Part shown: in pieces, positions 1 to 8,237 of the stretch
How positions within the stretch are numbered: position 1 is the first letter of the stretch
Layout: every line of letters starts with the position of its first letter
DNA from: Amycolatopsis sp. GM8
Lineage (GTDB): Bacteria; Actinomycetota; Actinomycetes; Mycobacteriales; Pseudonocardiaceae
DNA length: 64,000 nucleotides
Direction: 5' to 3'
Assembly (NCBI RefSeq): GCF_021653975.1
Contig: NZ_JAJKFK010000009.1
Span: 62,001 to 126,000 of the forward strand
Translations under genes and position numbers: made by a program
The notes under the pieces: generated by a model
The model's database searches: none
What the model was told of the DNA's origin: nothing
What the model saw: only the letters and a program-made list of their open reading frames with translations

Positions 1-82
1 TGGCCCACATGTCGGTGCCGCGTTGCCCGGTGTCGTCCCATCGGCGCAGGGGTTCGGGAATCTCTCGCAGATCGCTGTACAG
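1..82 (-). CDS. Possible 5' part of an unidentified gene running off the left edge
   Basis: On the minus strand a frame from about position 82 to the window edge reads naturally (residues such as YSDLREIPEPLRRWDD), and an AAGGAG-like ribosome site lies at 92-87. No ATG, GTG or TTG is in register; the only candidate is a CTG at 82, three bases after the AAGGAG, which is unusual. Only about 27 codons are visible, so no family can be named. It could equally be non-coding; the start and even the existence of the gene are uncertain. Confidence 0.25.
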   Translation of the reverse strand, partial: MYSDLREIPEPLRRWDDTGQRGTDMWA

Positions 83-184
83 GTACTCCTTCGATCACGG
101 GGGCCTGCCTGTCATGCACTGCCGGCGGACTCAACCAGGTGCCAGCACGCGGCTGGCCCCAACGCGTTGCCAGCGGACAACGGT

Positions 185-1054
185 TCACCACGTGCGCCCT
201 TCGCCGAGCAACGTGTCGTGGACCAGGTGTACGTGGGGATTGGTGCCGGTCGCCGAGCGCCGGACCAGGAAGCCGGTGTTGATGGGTGGGTCCTCGGGAT
301 CGTTGAGCAGCTGAAGGGCGCCGGAGGCCAGTTCCGCGGCGCACAGGTAGCGCGGCAACACCGACCAGCCCGCGCCAGCAATCACGGCCGCCAATACGCC
401 GCGCAGGTCGGGGATCACGACCGCCGGGCTGGTGGTGAGGCGGCGGCCGAAGACGTGGCGCCAGTAACGGCGGACGATCGGCAGGTCCTCCGCGTACGCG
501 ATCAACGGTGCTTGCTCGGGGTCCAGTGGGCCGGCCGCGACCAGCACGAACTCCTCGTCGGTCAGCGGGGTGGCGAGAAGCGTGCGGCCGCGCGGGCGCA
601 CCGGGGAGATCAGCAGGTCGAACCGGCCCAGCCGCAGGCCCTCGAGCAGGTCGTCGGCGAGGCCGGCGGTGACACGCAGCCGGATGCCCCGGTTCACCAG
701 TGGGGCCAGGGCGGGCATGACCCGAAGGGCGAGCAGCTCGGCAGGCCCGGCCAGATGGACCGGCTCGGGTGGCACCTCCGGCGTCGACGACGGGGTGAGC
801 GCCTGCGCGAGGGCATCGAGCGGACCCGCGACCCGGGCCGCCAGGTCGTCGGCGACCGCGGTCGGCTGCACACCGCGCGGCATCCGTTGGAACAGCTGGC
901 GTCCGGACTGCTGCTCCAGCGCCTGGATCTGGCTGGTGACCGTCGGCTGTGACAGGCCGACATCGCGCGCCCCCGCGGTGATGGAACCGGCTCGGTAGAC
1001 GGCGAGGAAAGTCCGCAGCTGATCCAGTCCGGCATTGGAAAACCTATCGGCCAT
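185..1054 (-). CDS. LysR-family transcriptional regulator
   Basis: A 289-aa LysR-type regulator. The N-terminal winged helix-turn-helix covers about residues 10-68 (LDQLRTFLAVYRAGS, then LSQPTVTSQIQALE), followed by a periplasmic-binding-like effector domain from about residue 90. The ATG at 1054 gives the normal family N-terminus; longer readings of the frame run into the divergent neighbour. It is transcribed divergently from the DJ-1/PfpI gene at 1137, with an inverted repeat in the 82-bp gap, so it probably controls the redox genes that follow (1137-4026). The effector is unknown. Confidence 0.9.
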   Translation of the reverse strand: MADRFSNAGLDQLRTFLAVYRAGSITAGARDVGLSQPTVTSQIQALEQQSGRQLFQRMPRGVQPTAVADDLAARVAGPLDALAQALTPSSTPEVPPEPVHLAGPAELLALRVMPALAPLVNRGIRLRVTAGLADDLLEGLRLGRFDLLISPVRPRGRTLLATPLTDEEFVLVAAGPLDPEQAPLIAYAEDLPIVRRYWRHVFGRRLTTSPAVVIPDLRGVLAAVIAGAGWSVLPRYLCAAELASGALQLLNDPEDPPINTGFLVRRSATGTNPHVHLVHDTLLGEGRTW

Positions 1055-1057
1055 ACC

Positions 1058-1084
1058 GAAGAGTCTATTGGCAAGCCGATCTTC
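1058..1084. promoter_or_regulatory. Candidate LysR operator between divergent genes
   Basis: The LysR/DJ-1 gap holds nested inverted repeats: GAAGA (1058-1062) pairs with TCTTC (1080-1084), and inside them ATTGGC-AA-GCCGAT (1067-1080) is nearly symmetrical. This matches the usual layout of a LysR-type box immediately upstream of the regulator start. Function is inferred from position and symmetry only. Confidence 0.45.
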
Positions 1085-1136
1085 ACTGGACCTACCGTTG
1101 CGGCCGCAAACAGGTAAAACCCAGTAGGAGCAGACG

Positions 1137-1775
1137 ATGGCGAAGATCTTGTTCGTGATGAGTGCCGCCGACCATTGGACGCTCAACGACGGCACGCGAC
1201 ACCCGACCGGCTTTTGGGCGGAGGAGTTCGCCGTCCCGTACCAGGCGTTGGTCGAAGCCGGGCACACCGTCGAGGTGGCCACCCCGGGCGGGGTGGCGCC
1301 GACGGTGGACAAGGGCAGCCTGAACGGCCAGGAGGCGCCGGTCGTGCCGGTGCCGATCCGTCTGGAGGACGTCGATTTCGACGCGTACACCGCGATCTTC
1401 TATCCCGGCGGTCACGCCCCGATGGAGGACCTCGCGCACAACAGTGAGTCGGCGGCGCTGATCGAGAGGGCGCTGACGACGGGTAAACCGCTGGCCCTGG
1501 TCTGCCACGGAGTCGCCGCCCTCGCGCCGGTCGACGCGAAGTTGCTCGCCGGGCGCCGGGTCACCGGGTTCAGCAACGCCGAGGAGCAGCTGGCCGGCCT
1601 GGCCTCGAAGGCGCCGTTCCTGGCCGAGGACCGGCTGGTCGCGCTCGGCGCCGACTACAGCGCGGGCGAACCGTTCCACCCGCATGTGGTCGTCGACGGC
1701 ACGCTGATCACCGGTCAGAACCCGCCCTCGTCCGCGGCGATCGCCGCTGAGCTGCTCAAGGTCGTGTCCGCGTGA
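1137..1775 (+). CDS. DJ-1/PfpI family protein (class I glutamine amidotransferase-like)
   Basis: A 212-aa protein of the DJ-1/ThiJ/PfpI superfamily, which includes Hsp31-like glyoxalases, deglycases and chaperones. The nucleophile elbow is LALVCHGVAAL with Cys123-His124, and the conserved acidic residue is in GFWAEE (Glu29/Glu30). The ATG at 1137 follows a TAGGAG ribosome site. Its stop overlaps the GTG of the next gene (GTGA at 1772-1775), so it leads a translationally coupled set of redox genes. A stress-protective, carbonyl-detoxifying role fits the neighbours, but the substrate is not visible. Confidence 0.88.
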   Translation: MAKILFVMSAADHWTLNDGTRHPTGFWAEEFAVPYQALVEAGHTVEVATPGGVAPTVDKGSLNGQEAPVVPVPIRLEDVDFDAYTAIFYPGGHAPMEDLAHNSESAALIERALTTGKPLALVCHGVAALAPVDAKLLAGRRVTGFSNAEEQLAGLASKAPFLAEDRLVALGADYSAGEPFHPHVVVDGTLITGQNPPSSAAIAAELLKVVSA

Positions 1776-2683
1776 AGGCCGTCGAGATGAAGGCGTACGG
1801 CGGGCCGGAGGTCCTGGTCCCGGCCACCCGGCCGGACCCGGTCCCGACCGGTGACCTGGTGCGGGTGTCGGTGGAGGCCCGCCCGGTTCACCCCGTCGAG
1901 GTCGCCACCCGCAGCGGCCAGATGGCCCCGATGATGCCCTGGCTGACGCTTCCCACGGTCCCGGGCTGGGGCTTCGCTGGCGTCCTGCTGGACGACGCCG
2001 GCACGCTCCGGGCGGGCACGCGCGTGGCGGGTTTCCTGCCGTGGATCACCATCGGTGGCAGCCAAGGCAGCTACGCCGACATCGTTCTCGCCGACCCGGC
2101 CTGGTTCGCCGCCATCCCCGACGCCCTGCCCACCCCTGAGGCGTCGACCCTGCCGATGAACGGCTTGACCGCCGAGCAGGCCCTCGACAACCTCAAGATC
2201 ACCGCCGATGACACGCTGCTGGTGACGGGGGCCAGTGGTGCGGTCGGCAGCCTCGCCGCCCAGCTGGCCGCCCGCCGCGGCGCCACGGTGCTCGCCCAGG
2301 CCTCCTACGGCGATGAAGCGTTCCTCGCCGACCACACGGTGATCCAGCGCGACGCCGACGTCGTCGCCGCGGTCCGCGACATCCTGCCCGGTGGCGTCGA
2401 CGCCGTCCTTGACGCGGCGATGCTCGGCGCGCCCGTGCTCGCGGCGATTCACGACAACGGCCGCTACCACGCCCTGGTCGAAGCGTTTGCGCCCGCCGGC
2501 GAACGCGGCATCGAGATACACACCCTGTGGGCACAGCCCGACGCGCCGGCCCTGTCCCGGCTGCTTCACGCCGGGCTGACCACCCGCATCGCGCACCGGC
2601 TACCGCTGGAGCAAGCCGCCGAAGCGCATCGGCTGGCCGAGCGGCGCGGCGTGCGCGGCGCGGTCCTGCTGGTCCAGACCTGA
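1772..2683 (+). CDS. Zinc-independent quinone oxidoreductase-like protein (MDR superfamily)
   Basis: A 303-aa medium-chain dehydrogenase/reductase. It has the N-terminal GroES-like fold (from about residue 10) and a nucleotide-binding loop VTGASGAVGS at residues 151-160, the form typical of NADPH quinone oxidoreductases. No catalytic or structural zinc ligands are seen. The GTG start at 1772 overlaps the upstream stop, indicating coupling. The product probably reduces quinones or alpha,beta-unsaturated carbonyls; the exact substrate cannot be read from the sequence. Confidence 0.85.
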   Translation: MKAVEMKAYGGPEVLVPATRPDPVPTGDLVRVSVEARPVHPVEVATRSGQMAPMMPWLTLPTVPGWGFAGVLLDDAGTLRAGTRVAGFLPWITIGGSQGSYADIVLADPAWFAAIPDALPTPEASTLPMNGLTAEQALDNLKITADDTLLVTGASGAVGSLAAQLAARRGATVLAQASYGDEAFLADHTVIQRDADVVAAVRDILPGGVDAVLDAAMLGAPVLAAIHDNGRYHALVEAFAPAGERGIEIHTLWAQPDAPALSRLLHAGLTTRIAHRLPLEQAAEAHRLAERRGVRGAVLLVQT

Positions 2684-2710
2684 CACCTGTCCACGGAACA
2701 AAGGCGACGC

Positions 2711-3589
2711 ATGACGACAACCGACCTGCCCGGCGGTACCTACACCGCGGCCGGGCTCGAATTCCCCCGCACCGGATACGGCGCGATGCAACTGGCGGGC
2801 CCCGGTGTACTGGGGCCGCCGAAGGATCACGAGAACGCGATCCGGGTCTTGCGGACCGCGGTCGAGCTGGGTATCCGGCACATCGACACGGCCGACTTCT
2901 ACGGACCGCATGTGGTCAACGACCTGATCCGGGAGGCGCTGCACCCGTACCCGGAGGACCTGCTGCTGGTCACCAAGGTCGGCAACAAACGTGACAGCGA
3001 GGGCGGCTGGCCCGAGGACCGCGAACCCGACGCGTTGCGCCGGCAGGTGCACGACAACCTCCGGCGTCTCGGCGTGGACGTCCTCGATGTGGTCAACCTG
3101 CGCATGGGTGGCCTGATCGCGCCTGAACCGGGCCCGATCGCCTCGAAGTTCGAGGTGCTGGAAGAGATGCGGCAGCAGGGCCTGATCCGGCATCTGGGCC
3201 TGAGCAATGTCACCTACGACCAGGTGATCGAGGCTCAGGCCGTGGCACCGATCGTGTGCGTGCAAAACCTGTACAACATCGCTCACCGCCAGGACGACGC
3301 GCTGATCGACTACACCGCCCGGCAGAACATCGCGTTCGTGCCCTACTTCCCGCTCGGCGGTTTCACGAAGCTCCAGTCGGCCACTCTCGACACGATCGCG
3401 ACGTCGCTGGACACCACACCGCACGCCGTCGCCCTGGCCTGGCTGCTGCAACGCTCGCCGAACACGCTGCTGATCCCTGGCACGTCCTCGATCACCCACC
3501 TGCACGGCAACATCGCGGCTGCCGCCCTCACCCTGCCGGCGACCGCTGTCAAGATTCTCGACGACCTGGCAGAAAAGGATGAACAATGA
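2711..3589 (+). CDS. Aldo/keto reductase with an altered active-site tetrad
   Basis: A 292-aa TIM-barrel oxidoreductase. Asp59 and Tyr64 (HIDTADFYG) and Lys89 (LLLVTKVG) match three residues of the aldo/keto reductase tetrad. At the fourth position the usual His is replaced by Asn129 in DVVNLRMGG. The C-terminal nucleotide-binding part (LLIPGTSSITHLHGN) is present, so the enzyme is full length. It follows the quinone reductase by 27 bp and its stop overlaps the next ATG (ATGA, 3586-3589). NADPH-dependent carbonyl reduction is expected from the family; the Asn variant may change specificity. Confidence 0.87.
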   Translation: MTTTDLPGGTYTAAGLEFPRTGYGAMQLAGPGVLGPPKDHENAIRVLRTAVELGIRHIDTADFYGPHVVNDLIREALHPYPEDLLLVTKVGNKRDSEGGWPEDREPDALRRQVHDNLRRLGVDVLDVVNLRMGGLIAPEPGPIASKFEVLEEMRQQGLIRHLGLSNVTYDQVIEAQAVAPIVCVQNLYNIAHRQDDALIDYTARQNIAFVPYFPLGGFTKLQSATLDTIATSLDTTPHAVALAWLLQRSPNTLLIPGTSSITHLHGNIAAAALTLPATAVKILDDLAEKDEQ

Positions 3590-4026
3590 CCCTGACCCGA
3601 GACGAGCGCGTGGCCCGCGCGGTACGCATCGGCGAGCTGGCGGTCTCGGGTGCCGCCGCGGAAGCCTTCGCGGATGTCGTCGACATCGAGAAGTTCCGTT
3701 TCCACGGCCCGGACGGCGCCGAGTCCGACCACGCCGGACTGGTCGCCTACTTCGCCACGCTGCGCGCCGCTTTCGACGACCTGACCCTCACCCGCGGCAT
3801 CATGCTGGCCGACGGCGACTACATGGCCTATCAAACCCGCTTCGAGGGCACCTTCGCCCGCGAATTCACCGCGTCACCAGTAGGCCCGCTCCCGCCGAAC
3901 GGCCGGCATCTCGGATGGGATGTCATCAACATCGTCCGCCTCGACGACCAAGGCCGCGTGGTCGAGGAGTGGGTTCAGTACGACAACCGCAGCTTCCTGC
4001 GCGCGCTCGGCGCTGGAGAGCGCTGA
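3586..4026 (+). CDS. SnoaL/NTF2-fold protein (ester cyclase-like)
   Basis: A 146-aa alpha+beta protein of the SnoaL-like/NTF2 superfamily. Features are the helical start (RDERVARAVRIGELAVSG), the FHGPDG segment, and the closing strands around HLGWDVINIVRLDDQG. It is coupled to the aldo/keto reductase by an ATGA overlap. Relatives are polyketide cyclases, ester cyclases or small-molecule binders; no specific reaction can be assigned. It probably ends the LysR-linked operon, since the next gene is convergent. Confidence 0.78.
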   Translation: MTLTRDERVARAVRIGELAVSGAAAEAFADVVDIEKFRFHGPDGAESDHAGLVAYFATLRAAFDDLTLTRGIMLADGDYMAYQTRFEGTFAREFTASPVGPLPPNGRHLGWDVINIVRLDDQGRVVEEWVQYDNRSFLRALGAGER

Positions 4027-4081
4027 CTCAGGTTTGCGCGTGAGTGAGCACGTGGATCGGCTCTCATCCGCAGCTGAGTCG

Positions 4082-4504
4082 TCAGGCGTCACCGCTCTCG
4101 AAGACGCGACCGTCGGTGGACTCGTCGACCGAGTCGACGTCCGGGATGGCAACCATTCGCGCGATCAGCCCGTCGTCGTCGAAGGTGAAGATCTCGGTGC
4201 TGGAGAGCTCGAACGCCTTCCCGCCGGCGACACCGAGCTGATGCCCGTCACCGATACCGGCGCGGAACTGCACGCCGACATGCTTTCCGAACACGGTCAT
4301 CGGCCCGATGCGCCGCAGCTTGGCGATGTTGCGGGGGATGGCGAAGAACGAGCTGATCGCTTTCTTGCCGACGATCGGATCGGCGCCGATGGGGTCTTCG
4401 ATTTCCGCGTTCTCGCCGAACAACGCGGCCATCGCGACGGCATCGTTGCTGCGGCACGCCTGCAGGTACCGGTCGACGGCGTCCATCATCTCGCGTCGTG
4501 TCAC
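4082..4504 (-). CDS. NTF2-like protein (steroid delta-isomerase/SnoaL type)
   Basis: A 140-aa protein with NTF2-fold features: DAVDRYLQACRSNDAVAMAALF at the N-terminus, a conserved IEDPIG turn and a closing STEIFTFDDDGLIARM strand. This pattern is shared by limonene-epoxide hydrolase-like and ketosteroid isomerase-like proteins. The GTG at 4504 is chosen because a GAAAGG ribosome site precedes it; ATG codons at 4489 and 4486 are alternatives. It faces the accessory operon tail-to-tail and directly abuts an integrase remnant, so it may have arrived with mobile DNA. Confidence 0.75.
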   Translation of the reverse strand: MTRREMMDAVDRYLQACRSNDAVAMAALFGENAEIEDPIGADPIVGKKAISSFFAIPRNIAKLRRIGPMTVFGKHVGVQFRAGIGDGHQLGVAGGKAFELSSTEIFTFDDDGLIARMVAIPDVDSVDESTDGRVFESGDA

Positions 4505-4540
4505 AAACCAGCCTTTCGGTGTGCGTACTGGCTGAACTAG

Positions 4541-4632
4541 TCGCGCCCGCAGGAACCGGCTTCGTTGCTGACGTTCCCAGCCCTCCAGCATCGCCTCGAA
4601 CACCGCCGTCGCCTCGTCCAGAACCGGTAGGC
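4541..4632 (-). pseudogene. N-terminal remnant of a tyrosine integrase/recombinase
   Basis: Read on the minus strand, this stretch encodes LPVLDEATAVFEAMLEGW followed by ERQQRSRFLRA, the characteristic N-terminus of a large family of actinobacterial tyrosine recombinases (core-binding domain start). The similarity stops after about 30 codons: downstream the frame runs into the NTF2-like gene with no core-binding or catalytic domain. It has no start codon in frame at the expected place and abuts the stop codon of the NlpC/P60 gene (4633). It marks a probable insertion or deletion boundary. Recognition is from recalled family consensus. Confidence 0.6.
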
Positions 4633-5763
4633 CTAATTCGCCGGGCGGCCGGCGCCGACGTAGTCGTCGCCGGCTACGTGGTAGGTCGCGATCTGGATCG
4701 CCATGCCCTGGGTCGGGGCGTTGATCATCAGGCCGTTGCCGATGTACAGGCCGACGTGGTGGATGCGGGTCGCGGGGTTGCCGTAGAAGACCAGGTCGCC
4801 CATCTTCGGTTCGCCCACGACGGCGGGCTCGGTGCGGAACTGCGAGTCCGCCGTCCGCTGCAGTGAGACCCCCGCGCTGTCGTACGCGGCCTTCGTCAGC
4901 CCCGAGCAGTCGAAGCCGGCGGCGCCCGCGTCGGGACCGTTGCCGCCCCATACGTACGGCAGGCCGATCTGGTCGAGCGCGAACCGCACCGCGCGGATCG
5001 ACGGGCCGGCCGCTGTCTGCGGCGCGAGCGACAGCGCCGCGTACAGCTGGGCGTTGCCGAGGACCTGCTGGCGGAACAGGTCCGAGTCCCGGTAGCTCGC
5101 GATCGCGTTCCACCACTGGGTGCCCGCCTGCAGGTCGGTGCCGTTCGCACACAGCGTGCGTCCCGCCGCGACCGCCGCGTCGTCGATGTTCTGGATGTTC
5201 CCCTGGCCGCGCTGCCACTCCTTCGGCGTCAGCTGCATCGGCCCGCTGCGCTTCTCGTTCGCCGCCTCACCGGCCGCGCCCTGCAGCGGCACTGACCCCA
5301 GCGCCTTCTGTGTCACCCCGTTGCCGTCGATCGCGTCGCCGCCGAACCGTCCGTGATCGGCGCTCGCCTTCCCGATACCCGCGAGCGTGACCCAGGACAG
5401 ATGGCAGTTCGGCTGTTCCTTGCGCAGCGTCAGCTCACCGGTGGCATACCCCATCAGCGTGCGCTCGGGAATGTCCAGCGGCCCACTCAACCCGGCCGCC
5501 CACTTCTCCAGTTCGCTCTTGCCTTGCTGCTGCGGCGCTTGCGCCTGCACGGGCGCGCTGACCTCGAGCACGGACGGCCCGGCCGCGGCCGCCGCGTTGC
5601 CCGCGGGTGCCGGCGCGGCCTGCGGCGGGAGCGGGGGCTGCTGCGGCTTGCGCGCGAGAATCCAGCCACACGTCGCCAGAGCGCCCACCAGGATCAGCGC
5701 GATCAGGGCCCGGCCCGCCACGGCGCGACCCCACTTCGGGAAACGAATGGTCACCTGCCACAC
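4633..5763 (-). CDS. Secreted lytic transglycosylase-like / NlpC-P60 peptidoglycan hydrolase
   Basis: A 376-aa two-domain wall enzyme. A signal anchor lies at residues 17-36, then an Ala/Pro/Gln-rich linker, a lysozyme-like (MltB/SLT type) domain at about 100-240 (LMGYATGE, SGPMQLTPKEW), and an NlpC/P60 endopeptidase domain at about 260-376. Cys286 in FDCSGL and His336 in HHVGLYIG are the catalytic pair, with a polar third residue near Asn348. It should act outside the membrane, cutting glycan strands and stem peptides. The start is GTG 5763; GTG 5754 is an alternative. It is divergent from birA. Confidence 0.85.
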   Translation of the reverse strand: MWQVTIRFPKWGRAVAGRALIALILVGALATCGWILARKPQQPPLPPQAAPAPAGNAAAAAGPSVLEVSAPVQAQAPQQQGKSELEKWAAGLSGPLDIPERTLMGYATGELTLRKEQPNCHLSWVTLAGIGKASADHGRFGGDAIDGNGVTQKALGSVPLQGAAGEAANEKRSGPMQLTPKEWQRGQGNIQNIDDAAVAAGRTLCANGTDLQAGTQWWNAIASYRDSDLFRQQVLGNAQLYAALSLAPQTAAGPSIRAVRFALDQIGLPYVWGGNGPDAGAAGFDCSGLTKAAYDSAGVSLQRTADSQFRTEPAVVGEPKMGDLVFYGNPATRIHHVGLYIGNGLMINAPTQGMAIQIATYHVAGDDYVGAGRPAN

Positions 5764-5823
5764 ACTAGGGAACTTCGATCATTTACAACGAGCGAACCGG
5801 ACTTTCGTTATTAGGCTCTCAGC

Positions 5824-6633
5824 ATGACCGACATCAACACGGCGCGATTGCGGGCCGATCTCGCGGGCACCTATGCCCGTGTCGACGTGGTGCGCAGCAC
5901 CGGTTCGACCAACGCCGACCTGCTGGCCGCGGCCTCCGGCGGGGCACCCGACCGGACCGTGCTGATCGCCGGGGAGCAGACCGCCGGCGTCGGCCGCCGC
6001 GCCCGCTCGTGGGTGTCACCGGCCGGCGGTCTGTACCTCAGCGTCCTGGTGCGCCCGCACGGCGTCGCGTTCGCCGACCTCGGTTCGCTGGCTCTTGTCG
6101 CCGGGCTCGCGGTCACCGATCTCACCGCCGACCTCGGTGTCGACGCCACTCTCAAGTGGCCCAACGACGTGCTCGCCGGGCCCGATCGCGGGAAGTGCGC
6201 GGGGATCCTGGCCGAAGCCGTCGCCGGTGAGGAGTCCGCGGTCGTGCTCGGCATCGGGCTGAACGTGCAGCCGCTCGGCCCGGGGGTGGAACCCGGCGCG
6301 GGCGGGCTCTCGCCGACCTCGCTCGCGGAGAACGGTGCCCGCACCACGGACCGCGCCGAGATCGCCTCGGTCCTGCTTTCCGCGCTGGCACAACGGGAAA
6401 ACCGCTGGCGCGACGCGGGCGGTGACCTGTCGCGGGCCGGTCTGATCGAGGACTACCGCGCCCGGTGCGAGACGCTCGGCCAGCAGGTGCGGGTGCTGCT
6501 GCCCGGCGACGCCACGCTGCTCGGCACGGCCACCGACGTCGACCCGGCCGGGCGGCTCGTGGTCGCCGACGAACAAGGCAAGGCACAGATGGTGTTCGCG
6601 GGGGACGTCGTCCACCTGCGGGCGGTACCTTGA
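5824..6633 (+). CDS. birA: Biotin--[acetyl-CoA-carboxylase] ligase
   Basis: A 269-aa class I biotin protein ligase without the N-terminal DNA-binding domain, so it is an enzyme only. The biotinoyl-AMP loop is GVGRRARSW (residues 55-63), the catalytic lysine is in LKWPNDVLAG (Lys111), and the small C-terminal SH3-like domain (GQQVRVLLPGDATLLGTA) is present. It attaches biotin to carrier domains of acyl-CoA carboxylases. A -10-like TAGGCT ends seven bases before the ATG, suggesting a leaderless message. birA followed by a PH-like membrane protein is also the M. tuberculosis order. Confidence 0.95.
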   Translation: MTDINTARLRADLAGTYARVDVVRSTGSTNADLLAAASGGAPDRTVLIAGEQTAGVGRRARSWVSPAGGLYLSVLVRPHGVAFADLGSLALVAGLAVTDLTADLGVDATLKWPNDVLAGPDRGKCAGILAEAVAGEESAVVLGIGLNVQPLGPGVEPGAGGLSPTSLAENGARTTDRAEIASVLLSALAQRENRWRDAGGDLSRAGLIEDYRARCETLGQQVRVLLPGDATLLGTATDVDPAGRLVVADEQGKAQMVFAGDVVHLRAVP

Positions 6634-6664
6634 CCTCACCAGTACCCGAGAATCGGAGCGAGCC

Positions 6665-7204
6665 GTGGCGTACCCGGAGGATCTGCTCAGTCAGAACGAG
6701 CAGGTCGTTGTGCACAGCCATCCGCATTTCAAGATGCTGATCTGGCCGGTGTTCTGGCTGATCGTGACGGTCGGTCTGGGCGTCTGGCTGTACACCCTCG
6801 TCGACGGGGTCACCGCGGGCTGGGGCCGGATCGCGGAGATCGCCATCGGCGTGGTCGCGCTCGTGCTGGTCTGCTGGCTGTTCATCGCGCCGCTGATCCG
6901 CTGGCGCACCACGCATTTCATCGTCACCACGGACCGGCTGATCACCCGCGAGGGTGTGCTCAAGCGGGTCGGCATCGACATCCCGATGAGCCGGATCAAC
7001 AGCGTGCAGTTCGAGCACGGCCTGGTGGACCGGATCTTCGGCTGCGGCACGCTGGTCATCGAATCGGCCTCGCACGAGCCGCTGCGCTTCGACGACATCC
7101 CGCACGTCGAGCGGGTGCACACGGTGATCTACCGCGAGGTCAACGACAACCCGTACGACGATTTCAACGGCGAGGACACCCACCCGTACCGGGGACGGCG
7201 CTGA
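6665..7204 (+). CDS. PH-domain-like membrane protein (bacterial PH2/YdbS type)
   Basis: A 179-aa protein with two adjacent transmembrane helices (about 24-45 and 57-80) followed by a bacterial pleckstrin-like domain containing FIVTTDRLITREGVLKRVG and IPMSRINSVQFE, the hallmark of YdbS/DUF304 proteins. It starts with GTG 6665, 31 bp after birA, and is followed by HMG-CoA lyase after one base. It corresponds in position to Rv3278c. The family is membrane-associated and its biochemical role is unsettled. Confidence 0.88.
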   Translation: MAYPEDLLSQNEQVVVHSHPHFKMLIWPVFWLIVTVGLGVWLYTLVDGVTAGWGRIAEIAIGVVALVLVCWLFIAPLIRWRTTHFIVTTDRLITREGVLKRVGIDIPMSRINSVQFEHGLVDRIFGCGTLVIESASHEPLRFDDIPHVERVHTVIYREVNDNPYDDFNGEDTHPYRGRR

Positions 7205-7205
7205 C

Positions 7206-8147
7206 ATGGGTGCCCGGGAACTGGGCCTGCCGCAGCACGCGCCGGCCTCGGGGCTGCCGTCCCGCGTCACGATCTGGGAGGTCGGGCCGCGCGACGGGCT
7301 GCAGAACGAGAAGGCCGTCGTGCCGGTCGAGGTCAAGGTCGAATTCCTGGACAGGCTGGCCGGAACGGGCCTGACCGTGCTGGAGGCGACGAGCTTCGTC
7401 TCGCCGAAGTGGGTGCCGCAACTCGCCGACGCCGAGGAGTTGCTCGGCAAGCTGGAGCGCCGTCCCGGGGTGCGCTATCCGGTGCTGGTGCCGAACGGGC
7501 GCGGGCTCGAGCGCGCGCTGGTCGCCGGCTGCACGGACATCGCGATCTTCGCCAGCGCGACCGAGACCTTCGCCCGGCGGAACCTGAATTCGGGCCTGGA
7601 CGCGCAGTTCGACATGTTCACGCCGGTCATGGTGAGCGCGCGGGACGCGGGCCTGGACGTGCGCGGGTACCTGTCGATGTGCTTCGGCGACCCGTGGGAG
7701 GGGCCGGTGCCCTACGGCCAGGTGGTCGCGGCCGGAAAGCGCTTACTCGACCTCGGCTGCTCGCGGCTTTCGCTCGGCGACACCATCGGCGCCGCGACCA
7801 CCGGTCAGGTCGAGGGCCTGCTCATGGCTTTCGCCGACGCGGGGATCGGCCCGGAGCGGCTGGCGGTGCACTTCCACGACACCTACGGCCAGGCGCTCGC
7901 GAACACGCTCACCGCGCTACGCTGCGGGGTGTCCACTGTGGACTCTTCGGCGGGTGGGCTCGGCGGCTGCCCGTACGCGGAGTCGGCCACCGGCAACCTC
8001 GCCACCGAGGATCTGTTGTGGATGCTCGAAGGGCTCGGCGTCGAGACCGGGGTGAACCTGGACGAGCTGGTCGCGACGAGTGTGTGGCTCGCGGAACGGC
8101 TCGGCCGGCCGAGCCCGTCGAGGGTGGTCAACGCGCTGGCGAGGTGA
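7206..8147 (+). CDS. Hydroxymethylglutaryl-CoA lyase
   Basis: A 313-aa DRE-TIM metallolyase. EVGPRDGLQNEK (about residues 25-36) holds the metal and substrate ligands; the C-terminal glycine-rich loop GGLGGCPYAESATGN carries the catalytic cysteine; HFHDTYG supplies metal-binding histidines. It cleaves HMG-CoA to acetoacetate and acetyl-CoA in leucine degradation. It follows the PH-like gene by one base, so it is probably co-transcribed with birA. It is placed far from the acyl-CoA dehydrogenase at 25270, which could act in the same catabolic area. Confidence 0.92.
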   Translation: MGARELGLPQHAPASGLPSRVTIWEVGPRDGLQNEKAVVPVEVKVEFLDRLAGTGLTVLEATSFVSPKWVPQLADAEELLGKLERRPGVRYPVLVPNGRGLERALVAGCTDIAIFASATETFARRNLNSGLDAQFDMFTPVMVSARDAGLDVRGYLSMCFGDPWEGPVPYGQVVAAGKRLLDLGCSRLSLGDTIGAATTGQVEGLLMAFADAGIGPERLAVHFHDTYGQALANTLTALRCGVSTVDSSAGGLGGCPYAESATGNLATEDLLWMLEGLGVETGVNLDELVATSVWLAERLGRPSPSRVVNALAR

Positions 8148-8237
8148 CGATCAGCGCTTTTTCCGGATCGGGAACCTGGGCGGCTCCGGCCGCGTCGGAC
8201 CTCCAAGCCGACCGCTGTACTACCGAGGAGGGGTGCC

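Noticed and set aside
23-952. 309-aa plus-strand open frame at the left edge
   Set aside because: Antisense of the LysR gene; no family features.
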